DNA of 64,000 nucleotides, from NCBI RefSeq assembly GCF_011405655.1, contig NZ_AP022829.1:1287001-1351000 (forward strand), read 5' to 3'. Position numbers and translations under genes: made by a program. The stretch's first letter is position 1. Each line of letters opens with the position of its first letter. Positions 54,833-61,511 of the stretch are shown in pieces. The notes under the pieces are model-generated. The model saw only the letters and a list, made by a program, of their open reading frames with translations, ran no database searches and was not told the DNA's origin. The stretch is from Adlercreutzia hattorii. Lineage in GTDB: Bacteria > Actinomycetota > Coriobacteriia > Coriobacteriales > Eggerthellaceae.

Positions 54833-54892
54833 ATGCAGTCAGCGCCACTTTTTTGGCCCGTGATGCAGTTAACGCCGATTTTCTGGCCGTGG
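54833..54892. repeat. Two 30-bp direct repeats containing TTTTnTGGCC
   Basis: Units 54833-54862 and 54863-54892 both read ATGCAGT.A.CGCC..TTTT.TGGCC.GTG. They repeat the same GGCC-plus-A/T-tract motif found at the element ends around this locus. The rest of the gap, 54893-55187, holds no gene I can support. Confidence 0.7.
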
Positions 54893-55144
54893 AGGGCTTG
54901 CATCGAAATGCGGCTGTATGCCACTGTGTCTATTTCCTAGACTGTTCAGACTGTCGTGTGCCGCTGTGCTCGTTGTCCAGAGTGTTTTTCCTGCTGCGTT
55001 TCTTGAGCGCCATTGTCTCGGGCGAATGATGCACCATCGGCAGATGAGCGGGGAGAGTTGGGGTTGCAAACGACCGCTTGTGAGATTTTGGGGTACTGCG
55101 GCCTGATGGGGGAGGGGAATCGCGAAATAGGCGAGATTATCCCT

Positions 55145-55257
55145 TATAATTGAAGCCAACTTGTTTCGTTTCGGTGCTCAGGCAACAGGGATGCCCGCGA
55201 CTCGGGGATGTTCGCGACGTTCGGGATATCCACGATGCTCGGGGATGCCCGCGATGT
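55145..55257. repeat. -10-like box and 18-bp tandem repeats upstream of ppdK
   Basis: A perfect TATAAT lies at 55145-55150 (no good -35), possibly the ppdK promoter. Downstream, four imperfect units of about 18 bp run from 55188 to 55257 with the pattern GGGATG(C/T)(C/T)CGCGA. The stretch 55258-55473 is a long leader without a recognised gene. Confidence 0.5.
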
Positions 55258-55473
55258 GCCTGCGGCTAAGCTCGGAACGAAGCGGGGCGCCTTGTCCGGC
55301 TCGGCTGGCATGGCGGGAAAGGCAACCGCGCCAATGCGCGCGCACGCCGCCACTTGCGCTCGACGCGCCCGAGAGGGCGGCGGGGCGGTAGCGGATGCAG
55401 CGGGTGTAAAAGCGCGGGTAAGGCAATCGCGGCGCGCACAAGGGGCGTCGCTTAAGCTTTAAGGAGAAGTAAG

Positions 55474-58191
55474 GTGACAGAAGCAGTGAAGCGCGTCTAC
55501 GCCTTCGGCAAGGACGCCAACGGGAACAATGTGACCGAGGGCAACACCGAGATGAAGTGGGTGCTCGGCGGCAAGGGCGCGAACCTCGCCGAGATGGCCA
55601 ACATCGGGCTGCCGGTGCCTCCCGGATTCACCATCACGTGCCAAACCTGCATGGAGTACGCCAACGCCGGCAACGTGTGGCCGGAAGGCGCGCTCGACAC
55701 CATCGCCGAGTACCGCGCCGACCTGGAGGAGCGCATGGGCAAGCGCCTCGGTGACGCCGAGGATCCGCTGCTCGTGTCCGTTCGCTCCGGCGCCCCCTTC
55801 TCCATGCCCGGCATGATGGACACCGTGCTGAACCTCGGCCTTAACGACGAGTCCATCAACGGCCTCATCAAGCAGACCGACAACCCGCGCTTCGCTTGGG
55901 ACTCCTATCGCCGCTTCATCCAGATGTTCTCCAACGTCGTGATGGGCCTCGACGGCGATCTGTTCGAGAACGCCATCGTCGCCATGAAGAACGACCGCGG
56001 CGTCGCCTCCGACACCGATCTGACCGCCGAGGATCTGCAGGAGCTCGTCGACGAGTTCAAGGCCATCTTCGCCGAGAACGTCGACGGCGAGGCCTACCCG
56101 TCGCTCGTCGTCGATGGCGCCGTTGCCTTCCCGCAGGATCCCATGGTGCAGCTGCAGCTGGCCATCGAGGCCGTCTTCGGTTCTTGGAACAACCCGCGCG
56201 CGGTCCTCTACCGCCAGAAGGAGAAGATCGCCGACGATCTGGGCACCGCCGTCAACGTGCAGTCCATGGTGTTCGGCAACAAGGGCGACACATCCGCCAC
56301 GGGCGTGGCCTTCACCCGCAACCCCGCCAACGGCGAGCGCGAGTTCTACGGCGACTACCTGGTGAACGCCCAGGGCGAGGACGTCGTGGCCGGCATCCGC
56401 AACACGAGCCCCATCGCCGATCTGAAGACCGTCGAGGGCTTGGAAGAGGCCGGCGCCCAGCTCGAGGAGATCTTCGACGTGCTGGAGAACCACTTCCGCG
56501 ATATGTGCGACATCGAGTTCACCATCGAGCAGGGCAAGCTGTGGATGCTGCAGACGCGCGCCGGCAAGCGCACCGCAGCGGCCGCCCTGCGCATCGCCAT
56601 CGAGATGGAGAAGGAAGGCCTCATCACCAAGGAAGAGGCCATCATGCGCGTGGCCCCCGACCAGCTCGACCAGCTGCTGCACCCGCAGTTCGACAAGAAC
56701 GCCACCTACGACGTGGTGGCCCGCGGCCTGAACGCCTCCCCGGGCGCCGCGGTGGGCGAGGCCGTCTTCTCCGCCGCCGACGCCGTGGCCGCCGCCGAGG
56801 CCGGCCGTAAGTGCGTGCTCGTGCGCTGGGAGACCAACCCCGACGACCTCGCCGGCATGATCGCCGCCGAGGGCATCCTCACCTCCCATGGCGGCAAGAC
56901 CAGCCATGCAGCCGTCATCGCCCGCGGCATGGGTGCGCCGTGCGTGTGCGGCGTGGAAGCGCTGAAGATCGACGCGGCCAAGAAGGAGGCCGCCATCGCC
57001 GGCACTGATCTGGTCATCCGCGAGGGCGACATGATCTCCATTGACGGCACCACGGGCATCGTGGTCTTGGGCGCGGTGGATCTGGTCATGCCCGAGCTCA
57101 CCGGCGACTTGGACACCATCCTGGAGTGGGCCGACGAGGTTCGCACCCTGGGCGTGCGCGCCAACGCCGACAACCCCGAGGACGCCCAGCTCTCCCGCGA
57201 CTTCGGCGCCGAGGGCATCGGCCTTTGCCGCACCGAGCACATGTTCCTGGGCGATCGCAAGCAGATCATCCAGACCTTCATTCTGAACGACGACGAGCTC
57301 ATCCGCGAGAAGGCCGTCGCCGATCTGTTCGAGGCCCAGGTGGGCGACTTCTACGGCATGTTCAAGGCCATGGACGGCCTGCCGGTGATCGTGCGCCTGC
57401 TCGACCCGCCGCTGCACGAGTTTTTGGAGAGCCCGCGCGAGCTGGCTGTTGAGATCGCCAAGATGGAGGCGACCGGCGCCGCCCCCGACGCCATCGCCGA
57501 GAAGCGCGACCTGCTCGAGAAGATCGACGGCTTCGCGGAGCAGAACCCGATGCTCGGCATGCGCGGCTGCCGTCTGGGCATCGTGTACCCCATCCTCCCC
57601 GAGATGCAGGTGCGCGCCATCGCCACGGCCTGCGCTCGTCTACAGAAGGAAGGCTTCTCGCCGAAGCCCGAGATCATGATCCCGCTCGTGTCCGTGCTGC
57701 CCGAGCTCGCGAAGCTGCGCGGCGTGGCCGAGGCCGTCATCGCTGACGTGTCCGCTGCGGAGGGCGTCGAGCTGGATATCCCCGTTGGCACGATGATCGA
57801 GCTGCCGCGCGCGGCCGTCACCGCCAACGAGATCGCCACCGAGGCCGACTTCTTCTCCTTCGGCACCAACGACCTCACCCAGACCACCTTCGGCTTCAGC
57901 CGCGACGACGTGGAGGGCGAGTTCGTCCCGCAGTACCTCAACGAGCACCTGCTGCCGTACAACCCCTTCGCCACGATTGACGCCGGTGTGGCGAAGCTCG
58001 TGGAAATGGGTGTGGCGCTGGGGCATGAGGGCAACCCCGATCTCGTCTGCGGCGTCTGTGGCGAGCACGGCGGCGACCCGGAGAGCATCCACACGTTCAA
58101 CCGCATCGGTCTGGACTACGTGAGCTGCTCGCCCTATCGCGTGCCGGTGGCCCGTCTGGCCGCCGCCCAGGCAGCCATCAAGCAGCGCTAG
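55474..58191 (+). CDS. ppdK: Pyruvate, phosphate dikinase
   Basis: A 905-residue enzyme from GTG 55474 with AAGGAGAAGTAAG upstream. ATP-grasp domain at the N-terminus (GGKGANLAEMANIGLPVPPGF), central phosphohistidine domain with GGKTSHAAVIARGMGAPC in which H478 carries the phosphate and T476 is the site PpsR would modify, and a C-terminal PEP/pyruvate barrel (GLCRTEHMF, GTNDLTQTTFGFSRDD, VCGVCGEHGGD). It interconverts pyruvate + ATP + Pi and PEP + AMP + PPi, serving gluconeogenesis or PPi-linked glycolysis in anaerobes. Normal length. Confidence 0.97.
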   Translation: MTEAVKRVYAFGKDANGNNVTEGNTEMKWVLGGKGANLAEMANIGLPVPPGFTITCQTCMEYANAGNVWPEGALDTIAEYRADLEERMGKRLGDAEDPLLVSVRSGAPFSMPGMMDTVLNLGLNDESINGLIKQTDNPRFAWDSYRRFIQMFSNVVMGLDGDLFENAIVAMKNDRGVASDTDLTAEDLQELVDEFKAIFAENVDGEAYPSLVVDGAVAFPQDPMVQLQLAIEAVFGSWNNPRAVLYRQKEKIADDLGTAVNVQSMVFGNKGDTSATGVAFTRNPANGEREFYGDYLVNAQGEDVVAGIRNTSPIADLKTVEGLEEAGAQLEEIFDVLENHFRDMCDIEFTIEQGKLWMLQTRAGKRTAAAALRIAIEMEKEGLITKEEAIMRVAPDQLDQLLHPQFDKNATYDVVARGLNASPGAAVGEAVFSAADAVAAAEAGRKCVLVRWETNPDDLAGMIAAEGILTSHGGKTSHAAVIARGMGAPCVCGVEALKIDAAKKEAAIAGTDLVIREGDMISIDGTTGIVVLGAVDLVMPELTGDLDTILEWADEVRTLGVRANADNPEDAQLSRDFGAEGIGLCRTEHMFLGDRKQIIQTFILNDDELIREKAVADLFEAQVGDFYGMFKAMDGLPVIVRLLDPPLHEFLESPRELAVEIAKMEATGAAPDAIAEKRDLLEKIDGFAEQNPMLGMRGCRLGIVYPILPEMQVRAIATACARLQKEGFSPKPEIMIPLVSVLPELAKLRGVAEAVIADVSAAEGVELDIPVGTMIELPRAAVTANEIATEADFFSFGTNDLTQTTFGFSRDDVEGEFVPQYLNEHLLPYNPFATIDAGVAKLVEMGVALGHEGNPDLVCGVCGEHGGDPESIHTFNRIGLDYVSCSPYRVPVARLAAAQAAIKQR

Positions 58192-58217
58192 GCGTCTGCT
58201 GAACAAGCTTGAGTCCC

Positions 58218-58252
58218 GAGGGCCGCTCCGCACGACGGGGCGGTCCTCTTTT
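58218..58252 (+). terminator. Rho-independent terminator after ppdK
   Basis: GAGGGCCGCTCC (58218-58229) pairs with GGGGCGGTCCTC (58237-58248) over 12 positions with two G-U pairs; TTTT follows. Confidence 0.88.
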
Positions 58253-58254
58253 GC

Positions 58255-58282
58255 TTGACAGCGCGAACGAGGGCGCTATAAT
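58255..58282 (+). promoter_or_regulatory. Perfect consensus sigma-70 promoter for a short RNA
   Basis: TTGACA at 58255-58260 and TATAAT at 58277-58282 with a 16-base spacer. It starts right after the ppdK terminator and points into a region with no + strand gene before a terminator at 58352-58394, so it drives a non-coding RNA. Confidence 0.88.
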
Positions 58283-58288
58283 CGCAAC

Positions 58289-58394
58289 TGAAATGGCAGG
58301 TGGACACCTTGGGTAGGACGGCCGCCTCTCATTGTCACATTACGTGAAGAGGGGCCGTTCCGCTGCTGGTGGGACGGCTCTTCTACTCTTTTCT
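58289..58394 (+). ncRNA. Candidate antisense (antitoxin) small RNA, about 105 nt
   Basis: Transcription from the consensus promoter should begin near 58289. The RNA contains AGGT-GGAC-ACCT and CCTCT...AGAGG hairpins and ends at a stem formed by 58352-58361 and 58371-58380 followed by TTCTACTCTTTTC. It has no reading frame with a ribosome binding site. Its 3' end overlaps the last codons of the small peptide gene on the minus strand and would pair with the 3' part of that mRNA, the layout of type I toxin-antitoxin pairs such as txpA/ratA and bsrG. Alternatives: an independent regulatory RNA or a leader for mtnA. Confidence 0.6.
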
Positions 58395-58475
58395 TCGACT
58401 CAAAAGGTCTACCGTCAAGCGTATGAGCTCAATTACTATTAAGCAGAACGCGAATAGCTCTTGCAAAGAAACCAT
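58383..58475 (-). CDS. Candidate type I toxin: 30-residue hydrophobic peptide
   Basis: On the minus strand ATG 58475 is preceded by TCGGAAGGAGCTACC, an ideal ribosome binding site 5 bases away. The frame gives 30 residues ending at TAG 58383-58385: a short start MVSLQEL, a hydrophobic helix FAFCLIVIELIRLTV, and a charged tail SRRKE. This matches the pattern of small membrane toxins of the TxpA/BsrG/holin-like group, though no family motif is certain. An extended -10 TGCTATATT lies about 50 bases upstream. A short RNA on the other strand overlaps its 3' end. The call rests on layout and peptide character. Confidence 0.55.
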   Translation of the reverse strand: MVSLQELFAFCLIVIELIRLTVDLLSRRKE

Positions 58476-58572
58476 GGTAGCTCCTTCCGAAGAAGAGGCG
58501 ACCACACCACCTGCCACGATTAATATAGCACAATAGTATCATGCACGAAAGTGCTAATATGAAAGATATGAC

Positions 58573-59766
58573 ATGAATCTTGATTTGGGGAACCTGCCGC
58601 GGACGATCTGGGTTGAGAAGAGCGAGGGAGGGCCCGTGGTGGGGTTCGTGGACCAGCGGCTTCTGCCAGATGATCTGGCTCTTGTGCGCACCGCGGACTG
58701 GCGCGAGGTCGTGGATGCCGTGAAGACGCTGGCCGTTCGCGGCGCGCCGGCTATCGGCGTGGCGGGGGCGGCGGCGGTGATGCTGGCCGCCTTCGAGTGC
58801 GCGGCGGACGAGAGCGCCGCCAACCTCGTGAGGCAAGGCGATCCGGAGGCAGGTGGCGGTTTCGGGAGGGAGGGCGCTCGTGCCGATTTCGACCGTCGCT
58901 TGGAAGAGGCTGCCCGCGTGATCACCGGGGCGCGGCCGACGGCGGTCAACTTGTCCTGGGGCGTGCGCAGGGCCGTGGAGGCGGCCCAGGAGGCCCGCAG
59001 CGCCGGCAAGACGGCCGCAGAGGCGGCCGAGGCGCTCTACGGGCTCGCAGGGGCCCTCATTGCCGAGGACGAGGCGGTGAACCGCCGTATCGGCGCCCAT
59101 GGGGCCATGCTGCTGCGCGAGATTGCGGATAAACGGGACGGGAGGGGAGACGCCCCGGAGGCCTCCCATGGCATCGACGGCTCTTCGCGCGTGGCCGCAC
59201 CTGTTCGGCGGCAGGGTCTCAACATCCTCACGCACTGCAACGCGGGCAGCTTGGCGACGGCTTTCTACGGCACGGCGCTCGGCGTTGTTTATGCGGCTGC
59301 GCAAGAAGGGCTTATCAACCGCGTCTATGCCGACGAGACGCGCCCGGTGAACCAGGGGGCGCGCCTGACGGCGTGGGAGTTGGCGCGCGCTGGGGTGCCG
59401 GTGACGCTGCAGTGCGACGATATGGCGGCGTCGCTTATGGCCGAGGGGAAGGTGGATGCCGTGATCGTCGGGGCCGACCGCATCGCCGCCAACGGGGATA
59501 CGGCCAACAAGGTGGGCACCTTGGGGCTGGCGATCATGGCTCGTCATTTCCAAATTCCGTTTTATGTGGCTGCCCCAAGAAGCACCATCGATTGCATAAC
59601 GAAGACAGGCGACGACATCTCCATTGAGGAGCGCGATTCGTCCGAGGTGCTCGCCGAACCCCTCTTCGGCGTTACGGTGCGCAACCCGGCTTTCGATGTG
59701 ACGCCCTACGCCCTCGTCACGGCCATCATTACCGAAGATGGGATTTGGAAGCCCCTTGAACTCTAG
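58573..59766 (+). CDS. mtnA: S-methyl-5-thioribose-1-phosphate isomerase (MtnA/eIF2B-alpha-like)
   Basis: A 397-residue protein, slightly longer than the usual ~345-360. KTLAVRGAPAIGVAGA, LNILTHCNAGSLATAFYGTALGV and VIVGADRIAANGDTANKVGTLGLA are the MtnA motifs with the catalytic cysteine and aspartate regions. It isomerises methylthioribose-1-phosphate in methionine salvage; the same fold also handles ribose-1,5-bisphosphate and 5-deoxyribose phosphate. Two poorly conserved inserts (around residues 80-115 and 190-212) account for the extra length. No other methionine-salvage gene is next to it. The region just upstream carries the divergent toxin candidate. Confidence 0.92.
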   Translation: MNLDLGNLPRTIWVEKSEGGPVVGFVDQRLLPDDLALVRTADWREVVDAVKTLAVRGAPAIGVAGAAAVMLAAFECAADESAANLVRQGDPEAGGGFGREGARADFDRRLEEAARVITGARPTAVNLSWGVRRAVEAAQEARSAGKTAAEAAEALYGLAGALIAEDEAVNRRIGAHGAMLLREIADKRDGRGDAPEASHGIDGSSRVAAPVRRQGLNILTHCNAGSLATAFYGTALGVVYAAAQEGLINRVYADETRPVNQGARLTAWELARAGVPVTLQCDDMAASLMAEGKVDAVIVGADRIAANGDTANKVGTLGLAIMARHFQIPFYVAAPRSTIDCITKTGDDISIEERDSSEVLAEPLFGVTVRNPAFDVTPYALVTAIITEDGIWKPLEL

Positions 59767-59860
59767 AACCCTATAGACAACATAACATTATATGTAATAG
59801 TACGTCCCATAGAGAACGGCGCAGTGGGGCGAGGCCTCGTCGCGGCAGTAAGGGAAGGCT

Positions 59861-60622
59861 ATGATCACACTGGCGGCCGCCTCTCAAAAGGGCGGCGTTG
59901 CGAAGGCGACGACCAACTTGGCCATCGGGGCGAAGCTGGTCGAAGACGGGGCGCGGGTGCTCTATATCGACCTCGACCCCCAGATGAACCTCTCCACCAC
60001 GCTGAAGGCTCAGACAGGCGGCGTTCTGTCGTCGCTTGACGTGCTCACGGGCGAGGCGGGCGTGGCCGCTGCGGCGCAGACCATCGATGGCTACGATGCC
60101 GTGCCGGCCAGCCGCCTGAACGGGAAGGCCGACGACCTCATGCCCTCGGTGGGGAAGGACTACCGCTTGCGCAAGGCGCTGGAGGCCGTCTCCGATCGCT
60201 ATGACTTCGCGATCCTCGACACGCCGCCGGCGCTCGACACGCTCACGGTGAACGCGCTCACGGCGGCCTCCTGGGTAGTCATACCCGCTCAGGCCGATGC
60301 CTATTCCCTGGACGGCGTCACCGATTTGGCGGCCACCATCCAGGCCATCCGCGAGTACACCAATCCCGATCTCAAGATAGCCGGCATCCTGCTGATGCGC
60401 TACAACCCGCGCACGCCCATATCGAAGATCATCCGTGAGGACGCCGAGGCGATGGCGGCCGAACTCGATACCAAGGTGTTCCGCGCCTGGATTCGCGAGG
60501 CCACCGTCATCAAGGAGTCCCAAGCGGTGAAACAGTCACTTTTCGCGTACGCCCCCTCGGCGAAGGTGGCCTACGACTACCGGTTCTTCATCGAGGAGCT
60601 GCTGGAGGACATCAATGGCTAA
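59861..60622 (+). CDS. ParA-family ATPase with altered Walker A motif
   Basis: A 253-residue ParA/Soj-type protein. The deviant Walker A reads SQKGGVAKATTN (residues 8-19) where the canonical form is KGGVGKTT; Gly14 and the metal-binding Thr16 are both Ala, although K10 and K15 stay. YIDLDPQMNLSTTL and FAILDTPPALDTLTVNAL (Walker B-like) are normal. ParA proteins move DNA cargo on the nucleoid by ATP-driven dimerisation. It overlaps the next gene by 8 bases. An AT-rich stretch (59770-59800, ACATTATATGTAATA) upstream could hold promoter or operator. The pair may segregate a plasmid-like or integrated element. Confidence 0.9.
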   Translation: MITLAAASQKGGVAKATTNLAIGAKLVEDGARVLYIDLDPQMNLSTTLKAQTGGVLSSLDVLTGEAGVAAAAQTIDGYDAVPASRLNGKADDLMPSVGKDYRLRKALEAVSDRYDFAILDTPPALDTLTVNALTAASWVVIPAQADAYSLDGVTDLAATIQAIREYTNPDLKIAGILLMRYNPRTPISKIIREDAEAMAAELDTKVFRAWIREATVIKESQAVKQSLFAYAPSAKVAYDYRFFIEELLEDING

Positions 60623-61397
60623 GAAGGATCTGCGCGCCCAGATGGATGCGGCGCGCGCGGCAGCCGCCTACATCGGCGCCGCCCAGGAGGATCTGGCGGC
60701 GCCCGAGAGGGGGATCTCCCCTTCGGGCAGCTCGGCGAGATCGTCCGAGAAGGACGGCGCGAAGGCGGCGCCGAGACGGTCGCGAACCCATGAGGTGAGA
60801 AGCGCCTCCCTTGATGTGACCCAGGCCGCCGCGATGCCCGATTTTTTCGCCGAGGACTATACGGAAGAGCCTCGGTGCGAGGCAATCCCATCGGTCTCCT
60901 ACGGCATCGCCTCGGTGCTAGCGGCATCTGACGCGGCGGGGACGGCCGAGGCCGCCGATGCGGCGGGGATGGTCGAGGCCGCCGATACGGCGGGGATGGT
61001 CGAGGTCGCCGGTGCGGCGGGGACGGCCGAAATCGCCGGTGCGGCGGGGACAACTGAGACCGCCGATGCGGCGGCTGCTGCGGTGGAGGATGCGGACGCG
61101 CCTTCCCGGGCCGCCGGCGCGTCTAGGGCCGCTGCCCGTACGCGCAAGCCGCGCAAGAAAAGCGTTGAGGCCGAGCCGCCGGTCCAAGCCGGAGAGGGGA
61201 CGAGCGGACGTATGACCGCTCAGGTGCGGGTGCCCATGACGGCCGAGCAGAGAGAACACGCCGACCTTTTGGCGTCGGTCATGAAGATCACGCGAGCCGA
61301 GGTTATGCGCCAGGCCCTTGACGAGTACTGGGAGAGCCACAAGTCCGACCTTCAGGCGGCAGTCGCGGCCTGCGAGGCGCTCACCAAAAGCTCATGA
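60615..61397 (+). CDS. ParA partner with C-terminal ribbon-helix-helix-like domain
   Basis: A 260-residue protein. The N-terminus (MAKKDLRAQMDAARAAAAYI) may contact ParA. Residues ~108-153 are five 9-residue repeats of type AGTAEAADA. A basic linker RTRKPRKKS precedes a C-terminal domain (~200-250): MTAQVRVPMTAEQREHADLLASVMKITRAEVMRQALDEYW, a strand plus two helices typical of RHH DNA-binding proteins that act as centromere-binding partners. It overlaps the ParA gene and ends before a strong terminator, making a two-gene partition cassette. Confidence 0.75.
   Translation: MAKKDLRAQMDAARAAAAYIGAAQEDLAAPERGISPSGSSARSSEKDGAKAAPRRSRTHEVRSASLDVTQAAAMPDFFAEDYTEEPRCEAIPSVSYGIASVLAASDAAGTAEAADAAGMVEAADTAGMVEVAGAAGTAEIAGAAGTTETADAAAAAVEDADAPSRAAGASRAAARTRKPRKKSVEAEPPVQAGEGTSGRMTAQVRVPMTAEQREHADLLASVMKITRAEVMRQALDEYWESHKSDLQAAVAACEALTKSS
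60938..61072. repeat. Five 27-bp tandem repeats within the ParA-partner gene
   Basis: Units start at 60938, 60965, 60992, 61019 and 61046, each like GGGGACGGCCGAGGCCGCCG plus 7 bases. The unit is a multiple of three, so copy-number change would keep the frame and only alter linker length. Confidence 0.9.
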
Positions 61398-61463
61398 AGT
61401 AAAACCGCTCGCCCTCGATTGAAAAGAGGGGCGGATCGCTTCGTTTGCGCCAAGGTTGAAGCA

Positions 61464-61508
61464 CCCGACCAACGGATTCGAATGCTGAGTCCGTTGGTCG
61501 GGTTTTTT
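61464..61508 (+). terminator. Rho-independent terminator after the ParA/RHH pair
   Basis: CCCGACCAACGGA (61464-61476) pairs perfectly with TCCGTTGGTCGGG (61490-61502), followed by six T. The stem is 13 bp. Confidence 0.95.
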
Positions 61509-61511
61509 GCA

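Larger units (their letters stand above)
52801..54859. repeat. Outer imperfect inverted repeat enclosing the second nuclease-like locus
   Basis: The 25 bases at 52801-52825 match the inverse of 54835-54859 at 20 positions, with an uninterrupted core CAAAAAAGTGGCG. The pair encloses about 2.06 kb: a 173-bp IR element, the gene at 53574, and a 163-bp IR element. This could be the boundary of an inserted module. Between 53026 and 53573 I see nothing else identifiable. Confidence 0.65.

Noticed and set aside
58429-58542. An overlapping minus-strand frame (starting MILLCYINRGRW) in the toxin region
   Set aside because: It has no ribosome binding site at its start, while the frame beginning at 58475 has an ideal one. 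I prefer the latter.
61482-61484. ATG in frame with the surface-protein fragment
   Set aside because: It lies in the loop of the strong terminator at 61464-61508, has no ribosome binding site and would give a basic non-signal N-terminus, so I do not take it as a start.
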